DNA of 64,000 nucleotides from Desulfofarcimen acetoxidans DSM 771 (GTDB lineage Bacteria > Bacillota > Desulfotomaculia > Desulfotomaculales > Desulfofarciminaceae), in assembly GCF_000024205.1 (NCBI RefSeq), contig NC_013216.1, positions 4,464,001 through 4,528,000 on the forward strand. Reading direction: 5' to 3'. The position numbers and the translations under genes were made by a program. Below the pieces are notes generated by a model. The model was not told where the DNA came from, searched no databases, and worked only from the letters and a program-made list of their open reading frames with translations. Below, one piece after another: positions 26,201 to 35,826 of this stretch. Positions within the stretch are counted from its first letter, which is position 1. Each line of letters starts with the position of its first letter.

Positions 26201-28911
26201 TCCAGAGCATCTGCCGGCTCTGCCGCCACTCCTGCATCCATAAAACCGTCACTGTTGCGGTCATAGACGGGGTATTTGTCCAGAACCCACTTATCAGTTG
26301 CTTTTAAGTGCTCCACCCCGAAACCGGCGAGAGGCATGGGAACAGGCGGTTTCTCCTCCTTTTTCCAATCCAGCTCAATATGAGCTTTTTTATCCGGCAA
26401 AGGCCAGGGCAGGTCTATGGACACATCCAATTCGGCATGCACCAGGAAAGGATGGGGTGCTTTCACCACGACACCGGCATCCACACTCAGCCCAAGGGAA
26501 AAAGTAAATACCTTCAGGCTGACCTTTCCATGCATACTCATACCGCCTTCAGCCTGAAGAGGCTTAAACGTCAGGGAGGCATACTGTTCCATCCACGCTT
26601 CCAGAACCACGCTCAAGGGACCGAATTTCCACTTGTTATCGTAGCCGATCCATGAACCCATCTGCATGCTCCTGTTATCGATCATAAAATACGCGTTGGC
26701 CTCAAACAGGCTGAGAATGGTAGCTCTGATCCTCTTCTCCTTTTCCTTTTGGCCAATATATAGATGCCAGTTCTGCGGATTGCTGAAATCAAAGAAGGCC
26801 TCCGACAGCCCGTGAACCTTAATGACTTTGCCGTCCGGCTGCGGGTATAAAAAATTAGCTTCCATATTCATGAGGAAAGTGCCGACCCGGTTATCAAAGA
26901 TAGCCAGAGTTTTGAATATGGCATCATCGTTTAGCTGGCTGCGATCCTTTAAGAAGTTGGCCTTGCCCTCAATAATAATCACAGGGCCGGGTATCAACAG
27001 CACCAGCATGGTCTTAGCGGCAAAGGTATAACCGTTATCCGACTGGGTTCCCAGAATAAGTCCCGCACCGAAAGCCAGGCTATCCAGGTGATCCGACCAC
27101 TTCTTTCTTTGTCCGCCCACTCCTCCGATTTTGCTGACACCCTCCGGATTGCTGGAATACCAGTCGTACCAGGTCTCATTGTCATTGGGCGGGTAGCCCT
27201 TGGTTGGCTCTACATTATAGCCAAAGAGCCCGGCCATGCCAAATATGCCAAGCCCCGTGTTAAGCAGAGGGATACCCACGGGCAGTTGAACCTCCAAAGC
27301 CGCATAGAAGAACTTGTAGGGAGGGTTTAAATTATTTTTCCCCGCCATAAACTGGGCGTCAATTGATACGTTAATAGGATAAATAACCAGCTTAATACCG
27401 CCCAGGAAACCGGTCTTGCCGGGTTCATTGATAAATGCCACCGCACCGTCAAATTTCAAGACGTTTTTGATCTCAAAACCTATGCCGATACCGGCTATTT
27501 CAAAGCTAATATCCGAAAGGTGATCCGGATTCCACTTAATTTTCAGGCCTTCCACACTACCGGTAACAGGCACTCCGTCGATAATTTTTATGCTGCCGGA
27601 GATACCCACCCAGCGTTTTCCGTCGGCATCACTGCCAAAGCCGATTTTGGACAGGCTGGCAGAGAAACCCTTGAAATCCAGGCTTTTTTGCTTGGACATG
27701 TTAATCCAGCCACCGCCGATTTTGACATGGCCCTTTGAATCTATAGAAAGCCCGGTTACTTCAAATTCCGGCCAGTCCATACCGCCGACCAGAGGCCTCA
27801 CGCTGCCGTCAATACCGGCCATGAAAACCCCGTCCTCCAGGCCCAGCTTCAGACCTTTAATAGTAAGATCCAGTAAACCTTCCTTCTTAAAAGTGAAAAG
27901 ACCGTTGCTATTTACAGGTTTTTGTCCTGCAGGAAGCAAGGCATTTAACGCACTCTGGTCCGAAGAAAGCCCAATTGCAAAGTCCCCGTCAGTGGAAATG
28001 CCCAGTTCCACTACAGCAGGTGAATCAAAAAAGGGAAACATCACGGCACCCTGGATGGACGAGGAGGTAATAGTATTGTGCATAAACTCAAGGCTGATCT
28101 GCTTTAAGGCAAAGGGAATGTCGAACAGGCTCCCCGCGCCCTGGCCGGTAAAACTTTTCCCGCCGGGATCGAGCTTAACCGTCCAGTTGCCGCTAATCTT
28201 TCCTGATATCCCACCGCTGCCGATATGGAAATTGGTTAACACCAGTTCACCGGGCAGCAGGGGAACATCCAGGCTATCCGGCAGGACCAGTTTCAGGGTT
28301 TTAAAGACCACTCCCTTCCACTCGTTGCCCAGACCCATGCTGATGGTTTCAGGCAATGACTGGTTTTCGGAAAAATCTATGGCAACAGTGCCTTCAATAA
28401 TAAAACCTGAGTCGCCAATCATGGATTGGGTTAGGGAAAACTCGTTATTACCGTCAAAACTTACATTCCAGTTGTTATCTACAATCATTTTTATGCCAAT
28501 GGATATTTCCGTGTACTGCTGGATCGGGTTATTCACCCATTTGCCGTCTTTTTGCACTACGGGATGAATCCAATCGCGGGAAAACCTGATCCTGACGGCA
28601 CCGCCGAGAATAATCTTCCAGGACGCATAATCTGTCTCATAGCCGACGGTCAGCAAGGCACCTGCTGCTCCACCGATTACCAGAGATATGCCGCCGAGAC
28701 CGGGTAATTCGAAAACAACTTCTTTCCGGAAGCTTAAATCCATTTCAAACCTGCTTCCGGGCCCTGGCTTTAAAACTTCATCCTGGTAGCGGGTAACTAT
28801 AACGTCTTTTAATTCCTCATATAATTCCCCGGCCAGGCTCAGCTTGTCGAGCGGAATAAAATCAAGCCTGAATGCCTTTGTCAAAGGCAGGTATACATTG
28901 GGGTCCGCCAC
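23293..28911 (-). CDS. Giant beta-rich protein with C-terminal lamin-tail-like domain
   Basis: About 1872 residues, no signal peptide and no membrane segment. Roughly residues 50-880 are glycine-rich alternating beta strands (GLGGISLVIGGAAGALLTVG, WVGISGSIKIIDGVPVTG, NTGLGIFGMAGLFGYNVEP), resembling the large uncharacterised DUF6603-type proteins; this similarity is from memory and unconfirmed. The middle part is beta-sandwich-like. Near 1685-1790 a lamin-tail-like domain is visible (AEWVEIILL, CDLSGFSIEY, FRIRDASGAVIHRLA). GTG 28911 is chosen because AGGAGG lies 8 bases before it. It starts 12 bp after the PLD gene, the last gene of a three-gene operon. Function unknown. Confidence 0.8.
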   Translation of the reverse strand: MADPNVYLPLTKAFRLDFIPLDKLSLAGELYEELKDVIVTRYQDEVLKPGPGSRFEMDLSFRKEVVFELPGLGGISLVIGGAAGALLTVGYETDYASWKIILGGAVRIRFSRDWIHPVVQKDGKWVNNPIQQYTEISIGIKMIVDNNWNVSFDGNNEFSLTQSMIGDSGFIIEGTVAIDFSENQSLPETISMGLGNEWKGVVFKTLKLVLPDSLDVPLLPGELVLTNFHIGSGGISGKISGNWTVKLDPGGKSFTGQGAGSLFDIPFALKQISLEFMHNTITSSSIQGAVMFPFFDSPAVVELGISTDGDFAIGLSSDQSALNALLPAGQKPVNSNGLFTFKKEGLLDLTIKGLKLGLEDGVFMAGIDGSVRPLVGGMDWPEFEVTGLSIDSKGHVKIGGGWINMSKQKSLDFKGFSASLSKIGFGSDADGKRWVGISGSIKIIDGVPVTGSVEGLKIKWNPDHLSDISFEIAGIGIGFEIKNVLKFDGAVAFINEPGKTGFLGGIKLVIYPINVSIDAQFMAGKNNLNPPYKFFYAALEVQLPVGIPLLNTGLGIFGMAGLFGYNVEPTKGYPPNDNETWYDWYSSNPEGVSKIGGVGGQRKKWSDHLDSLAFGAGLILGTQSDNGYTFAAKTMLVLLIPGPVIIIEGKANFLKDRSQLNDDAIFKTLAIFDNRVGTFLMNMEANFLYPQPDGKVIKVHGLSEAFFDFSNPQNWHLYIGQKEKEKRIRATILSLFEANAYFMIDNRSMQMGSWIGYDNKWKFGPLSVVLEAWMEQYASLTFKPLQAEGGMSMHGKVSLKVFTFSLGLSVDAGVVVKAPHPFLVHAELDVSIDLPWPLPDKKAHIELDWKKEEKPPVPMPLAGFGVEHLKATDKWVLDKYPVYDRNSDGFMDAGVAAEPADALDKAPPVPLDAKPVIIFAKPVEDASAVADNPQPSPGPQAAGKYMYKYRLTGIRLEKRPRSGGNWVTCDPQKIRAKWQVVTEGGRLVNTKLMLWSRTAFDISREMTNNELWEGSLGQEGICLHDLEPKAVRIDFEDMDPDIYLPRIFIEEDGSIFRGRYPVKVVEYISPWKTQRALYLNSYSSYRPARLINIDFAGYLGKVFDNPFKIDRVEFRVGNSHAAKVEIVPVNGGGGFALYNFTEIILPPSDKIYIKLYNSYPVTITAYSRDIVVGGRMADPAVSDSCVNTVSFQGKAIDRLLFMVAEAHTAYLTGFGCEEPEWHAETTPNLNIVFPEKLHDLSLFIGNSSSLVLTAYDEQHKQLVRQNINTTQDAAGCEPVKLTGDIRQINLEGDVLISSVAYITAVENERFEAEEKARQHLKEKTEQSWSCHEADLLEAGMCYRISVDTEAFRDNECFKFTEYAYFKTENPPGVYPANSTGESYPYAGPLKDLSLYVHKTIPSDGQKPVYCTYDIGVLYNESYVDQMYRQANLPLQVKLYDNNDRPVTDDEGNEVQVDNQWGDNPQTYLTREEEQWVKMVNDHGCATITHTQKPKSRNLFIQGVTMKPETLYRARLVACGTSGEVYTVYRFSFITSKFAGFTHQVQSFRDAAWSYGRLTGQSVLPGSGAKAKLEAILAGLNPYDSYNSGLESERFERIAQVFGLGVRQLPQTVEILALDDESGCCGYLLESPEPFDWERTSLEISFAEQNLIIRDSVALEEAVGQVKIVESAVPGEAGAGVDRNAEWVEIILLKTCDLSGFSIEYKGFDLLMPGSSQPASDFVNYYTFGPEKSLPAGTVIRIHTGEAVEQTNLSEEIEHRFLSLGKCRFHSTGNIFRIRDASGAVIHRLAREPGAAYVRKESILLRNSDSTRAFVFFPAGIEKAGQVSPGNYRLSFNFRRNIGNDRPIMKKMGSDSAESTGIRFTLPAVLPAL

Positions 28912-28923
28912 ATTAATCACCTC

Positions 28924-30462
28924 CTATTCTCTTTCCGGACCGGAATAGGGATCGACTATATTGCGCATCATTTTTTGCTGGGTTAGAGGATCCGGCCCAG
29001 GGTATTTTGTGGAACTGTACTTTAATCTTCCGTCCTTGTAATCCAGGTATTGGACAAATAAATTATAGGCTGTATCATAGTTTTCCAAACCGGCCGGTTC
29101 CACCCACATATGCTCGGCCCAGAGCTGCATTCTTAAATCCCTGGCAAATTGATTATTGGAATCAACCACCCCGATATGAAGTTCACTGTCATTTGTCATA
29201 CTGCGCTGGTTGATATTAGCTGAACCTATAAGGGCAAATTCGTCATCGCAAATCATCACTTTCGAATGAATATAGATATCTACTTCGCCGTTATTGGGAT
29301 AAGCCGCTATAAATCTCCCGGGAGCTGTTATGGCCTGAGTAGCCAGGTAATGAAGCCCGGTATTGCGCTGGAACAGAGAATTATCACTGACAAAATCCTC
29401 AGACCCATTAGGAATGACGGCTATGACATCAACCCCCCTCTGCAGTGCTTTGGCCAGTTGATAGATGATATCGCTTTCCCTGGCAGCACCGGTTTGTCCC
29501 GGAGCGGGAATCCGCTCGTAACAGGGAGGCCAGTCAAAGGGCAGAAGATACTGGTCCTCAATGTATATATATTTCTGAGCTTTTTTAATGGCATTTAAAT
29601 ATGAGGCCCAGATAGTAAACTCGCCCTCACCGGCCCAAGAATAATGTCCGGGAAAAGCTGTCCGCCCGTAAGTTCTCAGCACCTGTACCGAATGGGTGCC
29701 GGCTGCTGCCGGAGAAGAAACCGGGGTATTGATTAACGGTAACGATACATAAGCTGTGATACCTAAAATAGAAGCAGTATAAAGACCTATGCTGCGGGAG
29801 GAATCATTCCACCTTTCAATAAAAGTCTTTTCCACATCAGCCACCGCGGGCCCCTCCAGCAAAACCCCCAGGTCATGGGAGGGACTAGGAGCATAAATAG
29901 GATGCCGGTCAGGGTTATGCGTTAAATGCTGCTCGGTATCCCAGCGGCTGTAGTTCAGATCAATAGATCCCAGCATGGCTTTGGCAACTGTATCAGTCTT
30001 AAAGCAGGTAAATTTCTGGTGGTTGCTGCCGGCCGGCGGGTAGCGTTCATCAATACAGGCATTAGACAAGCCTCCGGCACTTAACTTTACCAGATTGGTA
30101 CGGTTTCCGCCCTGTATATTGGCACACATCAAAGGGTAAACAGCCACCCCGGCATTATGGGCTTTTAGCAGCAGATCTTCGGCGTCGGTGTCAGGATGAG
30201 TGTGCCCCAGGGTAGCTACAGCTGACATAATAAAAGCCGCGTGATAAATCTCCCGCCGGTTAGACTGCGCGTAAGTGATATCCCTCACCAGGTCATGCCA
30301 GGTCTTCATATAATTTGCCCCGTCAATTAGCGGCGTTACTTTATTACCGTCCGTATAGCTGCTTAAGGTACTGCCGCTGAAACGTTTTACCGGAGGGAAA
30401 GAAGTTCCCGAAGCATTAAAATCAAGAAACCATTTATTTTTCAATTCATCCAGTGTCGGCAT
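28924..30462 (-). CDS. Phospholipase D-like protein, two HKD motifs
   Basis: A 512-residue cytoplasmic-looking PLD superfamily protein. The second motif is canonical, HSKVMICD with GSANINQRS (H399, K401, D406). The first, HQKFTCFK with GSIDLNYSR (H148, K150), has Lys where the motif's Asp is expected, with an Asp two residues later. Family members act on phosphodiesters: phospholipid hydrolysis or transfer, cardiolipin synthesis, or nuclease. There are no membrane segments, unlike cardiolipin synthase. GGAGG before ATG 30462 sets the start. It lies between the two giant genes with gaps of 13 and 12 bp. Confidence 0.88.
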   Translation of the reverse strand: MPTLDELKNKWFLDFNASGTSFPPVKRFSGSTLSSYTDGNKVTPLIDGANYMKTWHDLVRDITYAQSNRREIYHAAFIMSAVATLGHTHPDTDAEDLLLKAHNAGVAVYPLMCANIQGGNRTNLVKLSAGGLSNACIDERYPPAGSNHQKFTCFKTDTVAKAMLGSIDLNYSRWDTEQHLTHNPDRHPIYAPSPSHDLGVLLEGPAVADVEKTFIERWNDSSRSIGLYTASILGITAYVSLPLINTPVSSPAAAGTHSVQVLRTYGRTAFPGHYSWAGEGEFTIWASYLNAIKKAQKYIYIEDQYLLPFDWPPCYERIPAPGQTGAARESDIIYQLAKALQRGVDVIAVIPNGSEDFVSDNSLFQRNTGLHYLATQAITAPGRFIAAYPNNGEVDIYIHSKVMICDDEFALIGSANINQRSMTNDSELHIGVVDSNNQFARDLRMQLWAEHMWVEPAGLENYDTAYNLFVQYLDYKDGRLKYSSTKYPGPDPLTQQKMMRNIVDPYSGPERE

Positions 30463-30475
30463 GGACAACTCCTCC

Positions 30476-33400
30476 CTACGGATTGACTGCCGGCAGCTGT
30501 GCCGTGTGATATACCTTATTGGTATTACCGGAACGGTTGACTGCCTTTAGCCTGTATTCAAAAGACTTATACCATAATTCATTTTTATGTGTAAACTCAG
30601 CGGTCCCTTCAGCCAACCAGCCTGAGGCATTGGAAAAATCAGCCGCGGTACCGGCCCGATACTGAACCAATATTGATAAGCCCGGTTCGGGCGGCGCCCA
30701 TTTCAGCCGCACGGCTGTGTAAAGCTTCTGCCCGGCAGCAGTAGGAGAGGCAAAGGAATATATTACACCGTTTTCATCAAGGTACACCCATTCCAGGGAG
30801 ATAATCATCGGCGGCTCGGGGGGTGCCGTATCGAAAGCTTGACCTGTAAAAACTTCCGAGGCCGGCGACTTAATCTTCATATCGCCGCCCTTTTGTTCTA
30901 TCACAGCAGCAGCAATTACTCTGTAATAATATTTCTTACCGCCATCGACCCCCATATCGGTAAACCGGTCAGTACCGGCGACAGCTGAATAGGCATCCGA
31001 AACATCGGCTTTTAAAAGCTTCATGCGCCTGATATCTTCCGAGTCTCTTTCATTTTCAGCCCTGTAAACCAGGTAACCGGCAATTCCCGTCTCCAAACAT
31101 GGTGACCATTTTATAGTGATCCGGCACTCTCCTCCTTCTACTCCGGTTATTCTGGGTACTGAGACAAGAGCTGTCTTAGACAGGTAAACCGGGTAAGAAG
31201 CAGGTCCGTAATCTCCCGCTGTTCCCAGTTCATTCACGGTTTGCAGACGGTAAAAGATCACATTTTCAGAATTGCCGTCCAGTGTATCGTCCACAAACAA
31301 CAGTAAGGACCGGTCTATTGGCAGACTCTCGGGTTCCCAATAATTTCGCTTATTCTGAAAATTTGCATCCTCCGGATCAATGGCTTCCAGATTCAACTTA
31401 ACAAAGGCCTTCTCATTTCCCGGCATATTGACCAGTGCTTTTAGCAGGACGTTTCTGTGCTGGTCCATGAGCAGGGACTTGTAGTCTACCAGGCCCGGGT
31501 TGATTACCCGCTGCTTTATTTCGTTTCTGTAAAGACCCAGGCCAAGGCTGTCAATATAGGCATCGGCATCGCTGATACGCAGAACCCCTCCGGCTGTGGC
31601 AGCCATTCTTTCTTCCCGGTCTACCATAAAGACAGTCTCATCCAGGGCCCTGTGGACAAAATATCTCACAGCGGGATTTTTAGTCCATCTTAATGCATAG
31701 CGGGACTTTCCATAGTAGTCAGCCGGGGTTGTATAATCACCGGGCATGTCCGGTAAGACCTGGGCCGGGGGCTTTTCACGGTATACCGCTACAATGGCTG
31801 CGGGCCCGGACACGCTGCCCTCTCCCTCCGGGTTGACCGAACTGAAGCCTATCTGGGCATATACTGTTTTATTGTCTTCCCCCGGGTACAAAGGAGGGTT
31901 ATATATAAATGCTTCATACTGCTCCTTGCCCGGCAAAGCAGCCTCACTGCGCAACAGCGTCTGCCAGCTGCCGGCCCGGGTGTAATCCACGAAAGCCGGT
32001 GTACCGGGCAGCAGAGGCAGAGCAAAGAAATCGCCTTTTTGGGGATATACTTTAGGCACTGTTAAAATAAGGCCAGCAGCAGTGCCTGTTGCGAAACCGA
32101 TAGACTGCACCGGGTAAGACTTTTGTTTTATAGTTACGGTATTTGGCCGCCCAAAATTGACATTCGCAGGGTCAGTCACCAACTCCAGCTGCAAACTGCT
32201 GCCGGTTTCAACAACGCTGCTTATTTTATAAGTACCTGACTCACAGGTTAAAAAATCATCCTTTTGGGGTATAGTCTTTCTTATACTGAAAATAAACCTG
32301 CCATCCGCTGCCCGTTTGCTGTACAGAATTTCGTGTGCTGCCTGATTCATCTGCAGGGCAAGTCCGCCAAAAGCTCCTGCCGGAATTCTGTTATTGAAGT
32401 AATCCGTCTGCAAATCCAGCAGCATGCCGTTCTCTGCCGGTTGTGTAACCAGACTTCCCTGCACTACATTCAACCATCCCGGTTGAAAATAAATATTGAA
32501 CGAGCTGACATCAGGCGCCTGTCTCTGCAGGGATTCATTCCATTTCCAACGCACTCGAAGTACAGGCTTATTGTTGTTTTTTGCTGCCTCTGACTTCTCC
32601 AGCTGTGAGAGATAAGGGTCCTGTGGATCCAGGTATTTAGCCTCCGCCCCTGAGGGGGGCGGCGGAACACTGGCTGTCAGATTAACACCGATCCAGCTGC
32701 AGTACTGGCTCACTCTCCCCCAGATATCCACGGCAGCAACGCTATACTCATAAGTATCACGAGATGACACGGCATCAGTATAAAAAATAATGTCTGCACC
32801 CGCATTCTTTTGAGACGGGACCACCAGTGGTTGTCCGGAGGTTAATAAAACCGGTGCCGATCTGGCTGTCTGGCGTTGTATATGATACATAACCGGCATA
32901 TCTGACAGGAGACAGCCGTTTTCGTTTAAAGGTATATCCCAGGTTAAACCGGCTGCGTAGCGCTGATCCAATACAGTTCCGTCAGGCAAGGTTTTGCTCA
33001 TTCCCGATTGCGGAGTTGCTTTAAGCCCCCGGGGTACAGTAAGCGGTTCGGGCTTCTCCTGACAGACTCCATACAGATCATAGTTATAAGTGCCATAATC
33101 AAAGAATTTTTCCCCCGTATAAATCTTATAGAAAATGATATTGGCCCTTACAAGTACCGGCTTCTCAATCTGTCCAAGAGGAGGTTTTTTAATATCACCG
33201 AGCCTGTCATTAATAATAAAGGGGGGTTTGGTGATTTTAACCACCTGTCTTATTACCACAGAGGTAATACTGCTCTTGCTGTGAACAGCCAAAATACCTT
33301 CCGGGCGCGAAAGAATCATACTGTCAACCAGAGTATCCTGGCTGTAGGCCTCTATCTTAACGGAACCGGCGGAATGACTGGCATACATGCAAAATTCCCT

Positions 33401-34678
33401 GACAGTGGAGGTAAAATCGATAGTTACCGGCCCATCCGTCAGCAAATAACGCAAGCCTCTGCCGGCATTTGTCAGGGTTAAAGGTTTACTTTCAATTATT
33501 ACGCCCTGGCCGGGACTGTCAAAAACAAGACCTTCCACATGAAAAATATTATAGAATCTCTTACCGACATTCCAGCTTTCAAAGTCAATGCACTTTTCTA
33601 AATTCCACAGGGTCCCCCTGGGCCAGGTGGCTGTAATTCTATAATCATAATAAACACCTTTGCGAGCATCCGTGTCTGCCCAATAAAGTGCCAGCATGCG
33701 GGCAATATAAGGATTTACAGCCGAAAGAAGAACCATGTCAAGAGCAGGCATATTTATTTCTACATTAGGTTGTTCAGAGGCACCGGATGCCAGCTCATCC
33801 CGGCAATTAAGCCTGTTGCTTCTCATGGGCACACTACCGGCATCACTTACCATAATTTTCAGTAAATTTTGGAATTCACTGAAATAGGGCTTGTAGAAAG
33901 ACCGCGGCTTGACTGGCATGCGACAGGCAGCCAACAGCCAATCCGGGTTGTTGCGGGCAATCATATCAACCGTCCATCTGCCGGCGGGCAAAATACCGCT
34001 GTTTATTTTTAATAAATCCAGGATGCACTCAGGAGCAACATTTACCGGCAAACCAAAAGAGCACCTGGCATTAACCGGCCCCTGCCAGCCACTGTCAATA
34101 TCCTCAACAACATATAATCGTATTTCACAAAGATAAAGGCGAATTCCCCGCATTTTAAGGCTGTTGATACCCTGTGAGGAAAGGGTTATGGTTTGCCTGC
34201 CGTTGATGTTCTGGTAATTACGTCTTTCTATGACTTTATCCTCTTCGAAAGCTGTTAGCTCTATATGACCGCCGTCATTAAAAAAAACATCAATTTCTAC
34301 TTTATGCATTGGATCAGAAAATTCGATTTTAACCGGGGCTTCCACATAAAGACACCGCACAACTGCACCGCCAAAACTCATCTCCACAACACTTAACTGT
34401 TTCTCCTGGGCTGTAATAAGAGCTGAATAAGTTTTTTTCCCGGCTGCGAAATGCATAATATACGGGATATTTATGAAATCATCTCTAACCCTGTCAAAGC
34501 CCAATTTAGCTCCCCCGGAATTCCTCCAATCAGCCAGCCTCCTGTACAGCTTAAAACCGTCCAAAGGGAAACCCATATCCGGGTCAAAGGCCCACCTTAG
34601 ATGAATACCGGCTTCCAGGCCGTCGCTGCCATCGGTTCCATGAGCTATCATGGCTAAATTTTTAGGATTAACCGGCAT
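30476..34678 (-). CDS. Large multi-domain protein with fibronectin III-like repeats
   Basis: A 1400-residue protein without a signal peptide. Several segments have the fibronectin type III pattern, for example ITIKWSPCLETGIAGYLVYR with YYYRVIAAAV, VRLKWAPPEPGLSILVQYR, LRWTKNPAVRYFVHRA and TYEYSVAAVDIWGRVSQYC. The N-terminus repeats this style (GIHLRWAFDPDMGFPLDGFK). It looks like a binding or scaffold protein. AGGTGG precedes the ATG. It is the first gene of the operon with the PLD-like and giant beta-rich genes. The family is not recognised beyond the repeats. Confidence 0.78.
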   Translation of the reverse strand: MPVNPKNLAMIAHGTDGSDGLEAGIHLRWAFDPDMGFPLDGFKLYRRLADWRNSGGAKLGFDRVRDDFINIPYIMHFAAGKKTYSALITAQEKQLSVVEMSFGGAVVRCLYVEAPVKIEFSDPMHKVEIDVFFNDGGHIELTAFEEDKVIERRNYQNINGRQTITLSSQGINSLKMRGIRLYLCEIRLYVVEDIDSGWQGPVNARCSFGLPVNVAPECILDLLKINSGILPAGRWTVDMIARNNPDWLLAACRMPVKPRSFYKPYFSEFQNLLKIMVSDAGSVPMRSNRLNCRDELASGASEQPNVEINMPALDMVLLSAVNPYIARMLALYWADTDARKGVYYDYRITATWPRGTLWNLEKCIDFESWNVGKRFYNIFHVEGLVFDSPGQGVIIESKPLTLTNAGRGLRYLLTDGPVTIDFTSTVREFCMYASHSAGSVKIEAYSQDTLVDSMILSRPEGILAVHSKSSITSVVIRQVVKITKPPFIINDRLGDIKKPPLGQIEKPVLVRANIIFYKIYTGEKFFDYGTYNYDLYGVCQEKPEPLTVPRGLKATPQSGMSKTLPDGTVLDQRYAAGLTWDIPLNENGCLLSDMPVMYHIQRQTARSAPVLLTSGQPLVVPSQKNAGADIIFYTDAVSSRDTYEYSVAAVDIWGRVSQYCSWIGVNLTASVPPPPSGAEAKYLDPQDPYLSQLEKSEAAKNNNKPVLRVRWKWNESLQRQAPDVSSFNIYFQPGWLNVVQGSLVTQPAENGMLLDLQTDYFNNRIPAGAFGGLALQMNQAAHEILYSKRAADGRFIFSIRKTIPQKDDFLTCESGTYKISSVVETGSSLQLELVTDPANVNFGRPNTVTIKQKSYPVQSIGFATGTAAGLILTVPKVYPQKGDFFALPLLPGTPAFVDYTRAGSWQTLLRSEAALPGKEQYEAFIYNPPLYPGEDNKTVYAQIGFSSVNPEGEGSVSGPAAIVAVYREKPPAQVLPDMPGDYTTPADYYGKSRYALRWTKNPAVRYFVHRALDETVFMVDREERMAATAGGVLRISDADAYIDSLGLGLYRNEIKQRVINPGLVDYKSLLMDQHRNVLLKALVNMPGNEKAFVKLNLEAIDPEDANFQNKRNYWEPESLPIDRSLLLFVDDTLDGNSENVIFYRLQTVNELGTAGDYGPASYPVYLSKTALVSVPRITGVEGGECRITIKWSPCLETGIAGYLVYRAENERDSEDIRRMKLLKADVSDAYSAVAGTDRFTDMGVDGGKKYYYRVIAAAVIEQKGGDMKIKSPASEVFTGQAFDTAPPEPPMIISLEWVYLDENGVIYSFASPTAAGQKLYTAVRLKWAPPEPGLSILVQYRAGTAADFSNASGWLAEGTAEFTHKNELWYKSFEYRLKAVNRSGNTNKVYHTAQLPAVNP

Positions 34679-35005
34679 AAGACACCACCTGACCTTAATT
34701 AAATTTGTATTTATGTAGCACTACTAAAAATCATTACCATAACTTTAGCAAATAATAACCAGTTAGTAAACTACTAATCCAAGTAGTAGTTACGTACACA
34801 TTACTAACTTATCATTACGTAAAAATATTGGTGCATACTGATTTCCTTTTTTATCTATCAATACGAAATTAAAATCTTTTTTTAGTTCCTTTTTCAACTT
34901 TCCGTATCGGTAATTGTAATCAAAACTAAAGTCAAGTTTTTGTATATATAAATGCCTGACAAAGAATAATAAAAATAGATAGCTAGAGTCAGGAGGAAAT
35001 ATCTG
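34679..35005. other. Intergenic region upstream of the giant-protein operon
   Basis: AT-rich, with a hairpin ACTACT-AATCCA-AGTAGT (34772-34789) and several TAGTA/TACTA words. It must contain the promoter of the three-gene operon, but no convincing -35/-10 pair stands out. A minus-strand frame at 34790-35038 lacks a ribosome binding site and overlaps the next gene's start; I do not call it. Confidence 0.5.
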
Positions 35006-35200
35006 ATGAACAACAGCCGTGCCGCAGTTGATCTGCAAAAAATCAAAGAAGAGGTAATTAATACCTACAATGTTTTAATCACTGAAGTTGAGCAGTCAAG
35101 CGATCGTGAAGAAAAGAACCGGCAAATCAACACCTTAAAAGAAGCAGTCAATCAAACAGAACAGCTGGTCAAGCAGTATTTTTCACAAAGCAGTGATTAA
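35006..35200 (+). CDS. Small coiled-coil-like protein
   Basis: Sixty-four residues, nearly all charged or polar helix (LQKIKEEVINTYNVLITEVE, REEKNRQINTLKEAVNQTEQ), with no cysteine. AGGAGG lies 8 bases before the ATG. It is divergent from the giant-protein operon. The IS630 element is inserted about 15 bp after its stop. Function unknown. Confidence 0.7.
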   Translation: MNNSRAAVDLQKIKEEVINTYNVLITEVEQSSDREEKNRQINTLKEAVNQTEQLVKQYFSQSSD

Positions 35201-35298
35201 TCTTTACAGTTTCTATATAGAAGTGATTAATAAAGTAATGGTAATTTTTACTCCTATCCTGTAAAATAGAATCAAGTGTGGGGAGGGGTATTATTACC

Positions 35299-35826
35299 AT
35301 GAGGAAATTGCATTTAAACAATCCACAAAATTTAACCATTGAGGATTTGAATAAGATAAAAAGAGAAACACCATATAAACTAAGATGCAGAGTTCAAGCT
35401 GTTATTCTTGTCATGAAAGGGAGACAAGCAAAGCAGATTGCCGAATATCTTGATATAAGTGAACAAACCATAAGAAAATACGTTGCTTACTTTAATGAAG
35501 GTGGAGTTAAAAAACTGCTTCATGTATCAAAAAAGCCGGGAAGACCGCCAAGGCTAACCAATGAACAAAAAGAAGAGGTCAAAGAGGTACTGAAACAATC
35601 ACCATCAGAGGTTGGTTTTAGTACCCATACTACTTGGAATTGTAAAACCCTCGCTGCTTACATTTATGATACATACGGCGTTAAATATACATCAGATGGT
35701 GTTTGGCGCATGCTTCTTAAGATGGATTTTCGTTATAATCGTCCCACTTATGTATTAGCCAAAGCTGATCCGGAAAAACAAAAAGCTTTTCAAGATGAGC
35801 TGGAAGAGTTAAAAAAATCTCACTGA
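35299..35826 (+). CDS. IS630 transposase, N-terminal part
   Basis: A 175-residue frame with a helix-turn-helix (AKQIAEYLDISEQTIRKYV), a linker with KKPGRPPRLT and a second winged-helix region (GVKYTSDGVWRMLLKM). It ends just after a run of seven A, and the next frame continues the protein. The catalytic domain is therefore reached only by frameshifting, or the gene is broken. GGGGAGGGG precedes ATG 35299. Confidence 0.85.
   Translation: MRKLHLNNPQNLTIEDLNKIKRETPYKLRCRVQAVILVMKGRQAKQIAEYLDISEQTIRKYVAYFNEGGVKKLLHVSKKPGRPPRLTNEQKEEVKEVLKQSPSEVGFSTHTTWNCKTLAAYIYDTYGVKYTSDGVWRMLLKMDFRYNRPTYVLAKADPEKQKAFQDELEELKKSH

Noticed and set aside
27590-28567. 325-codon plus-strand frame inside the giant beta-rich gene
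   Set aside because: Long but Pro/Ser-rich antisense frame with no binding site; the minus frame has operon context and domain-like sequence.
34790-35038. 82-codon minus-strand frame
   Set aside because: No ribosome binding site, odd composition, and it overlaps the start of a better supported plus-strand gene.
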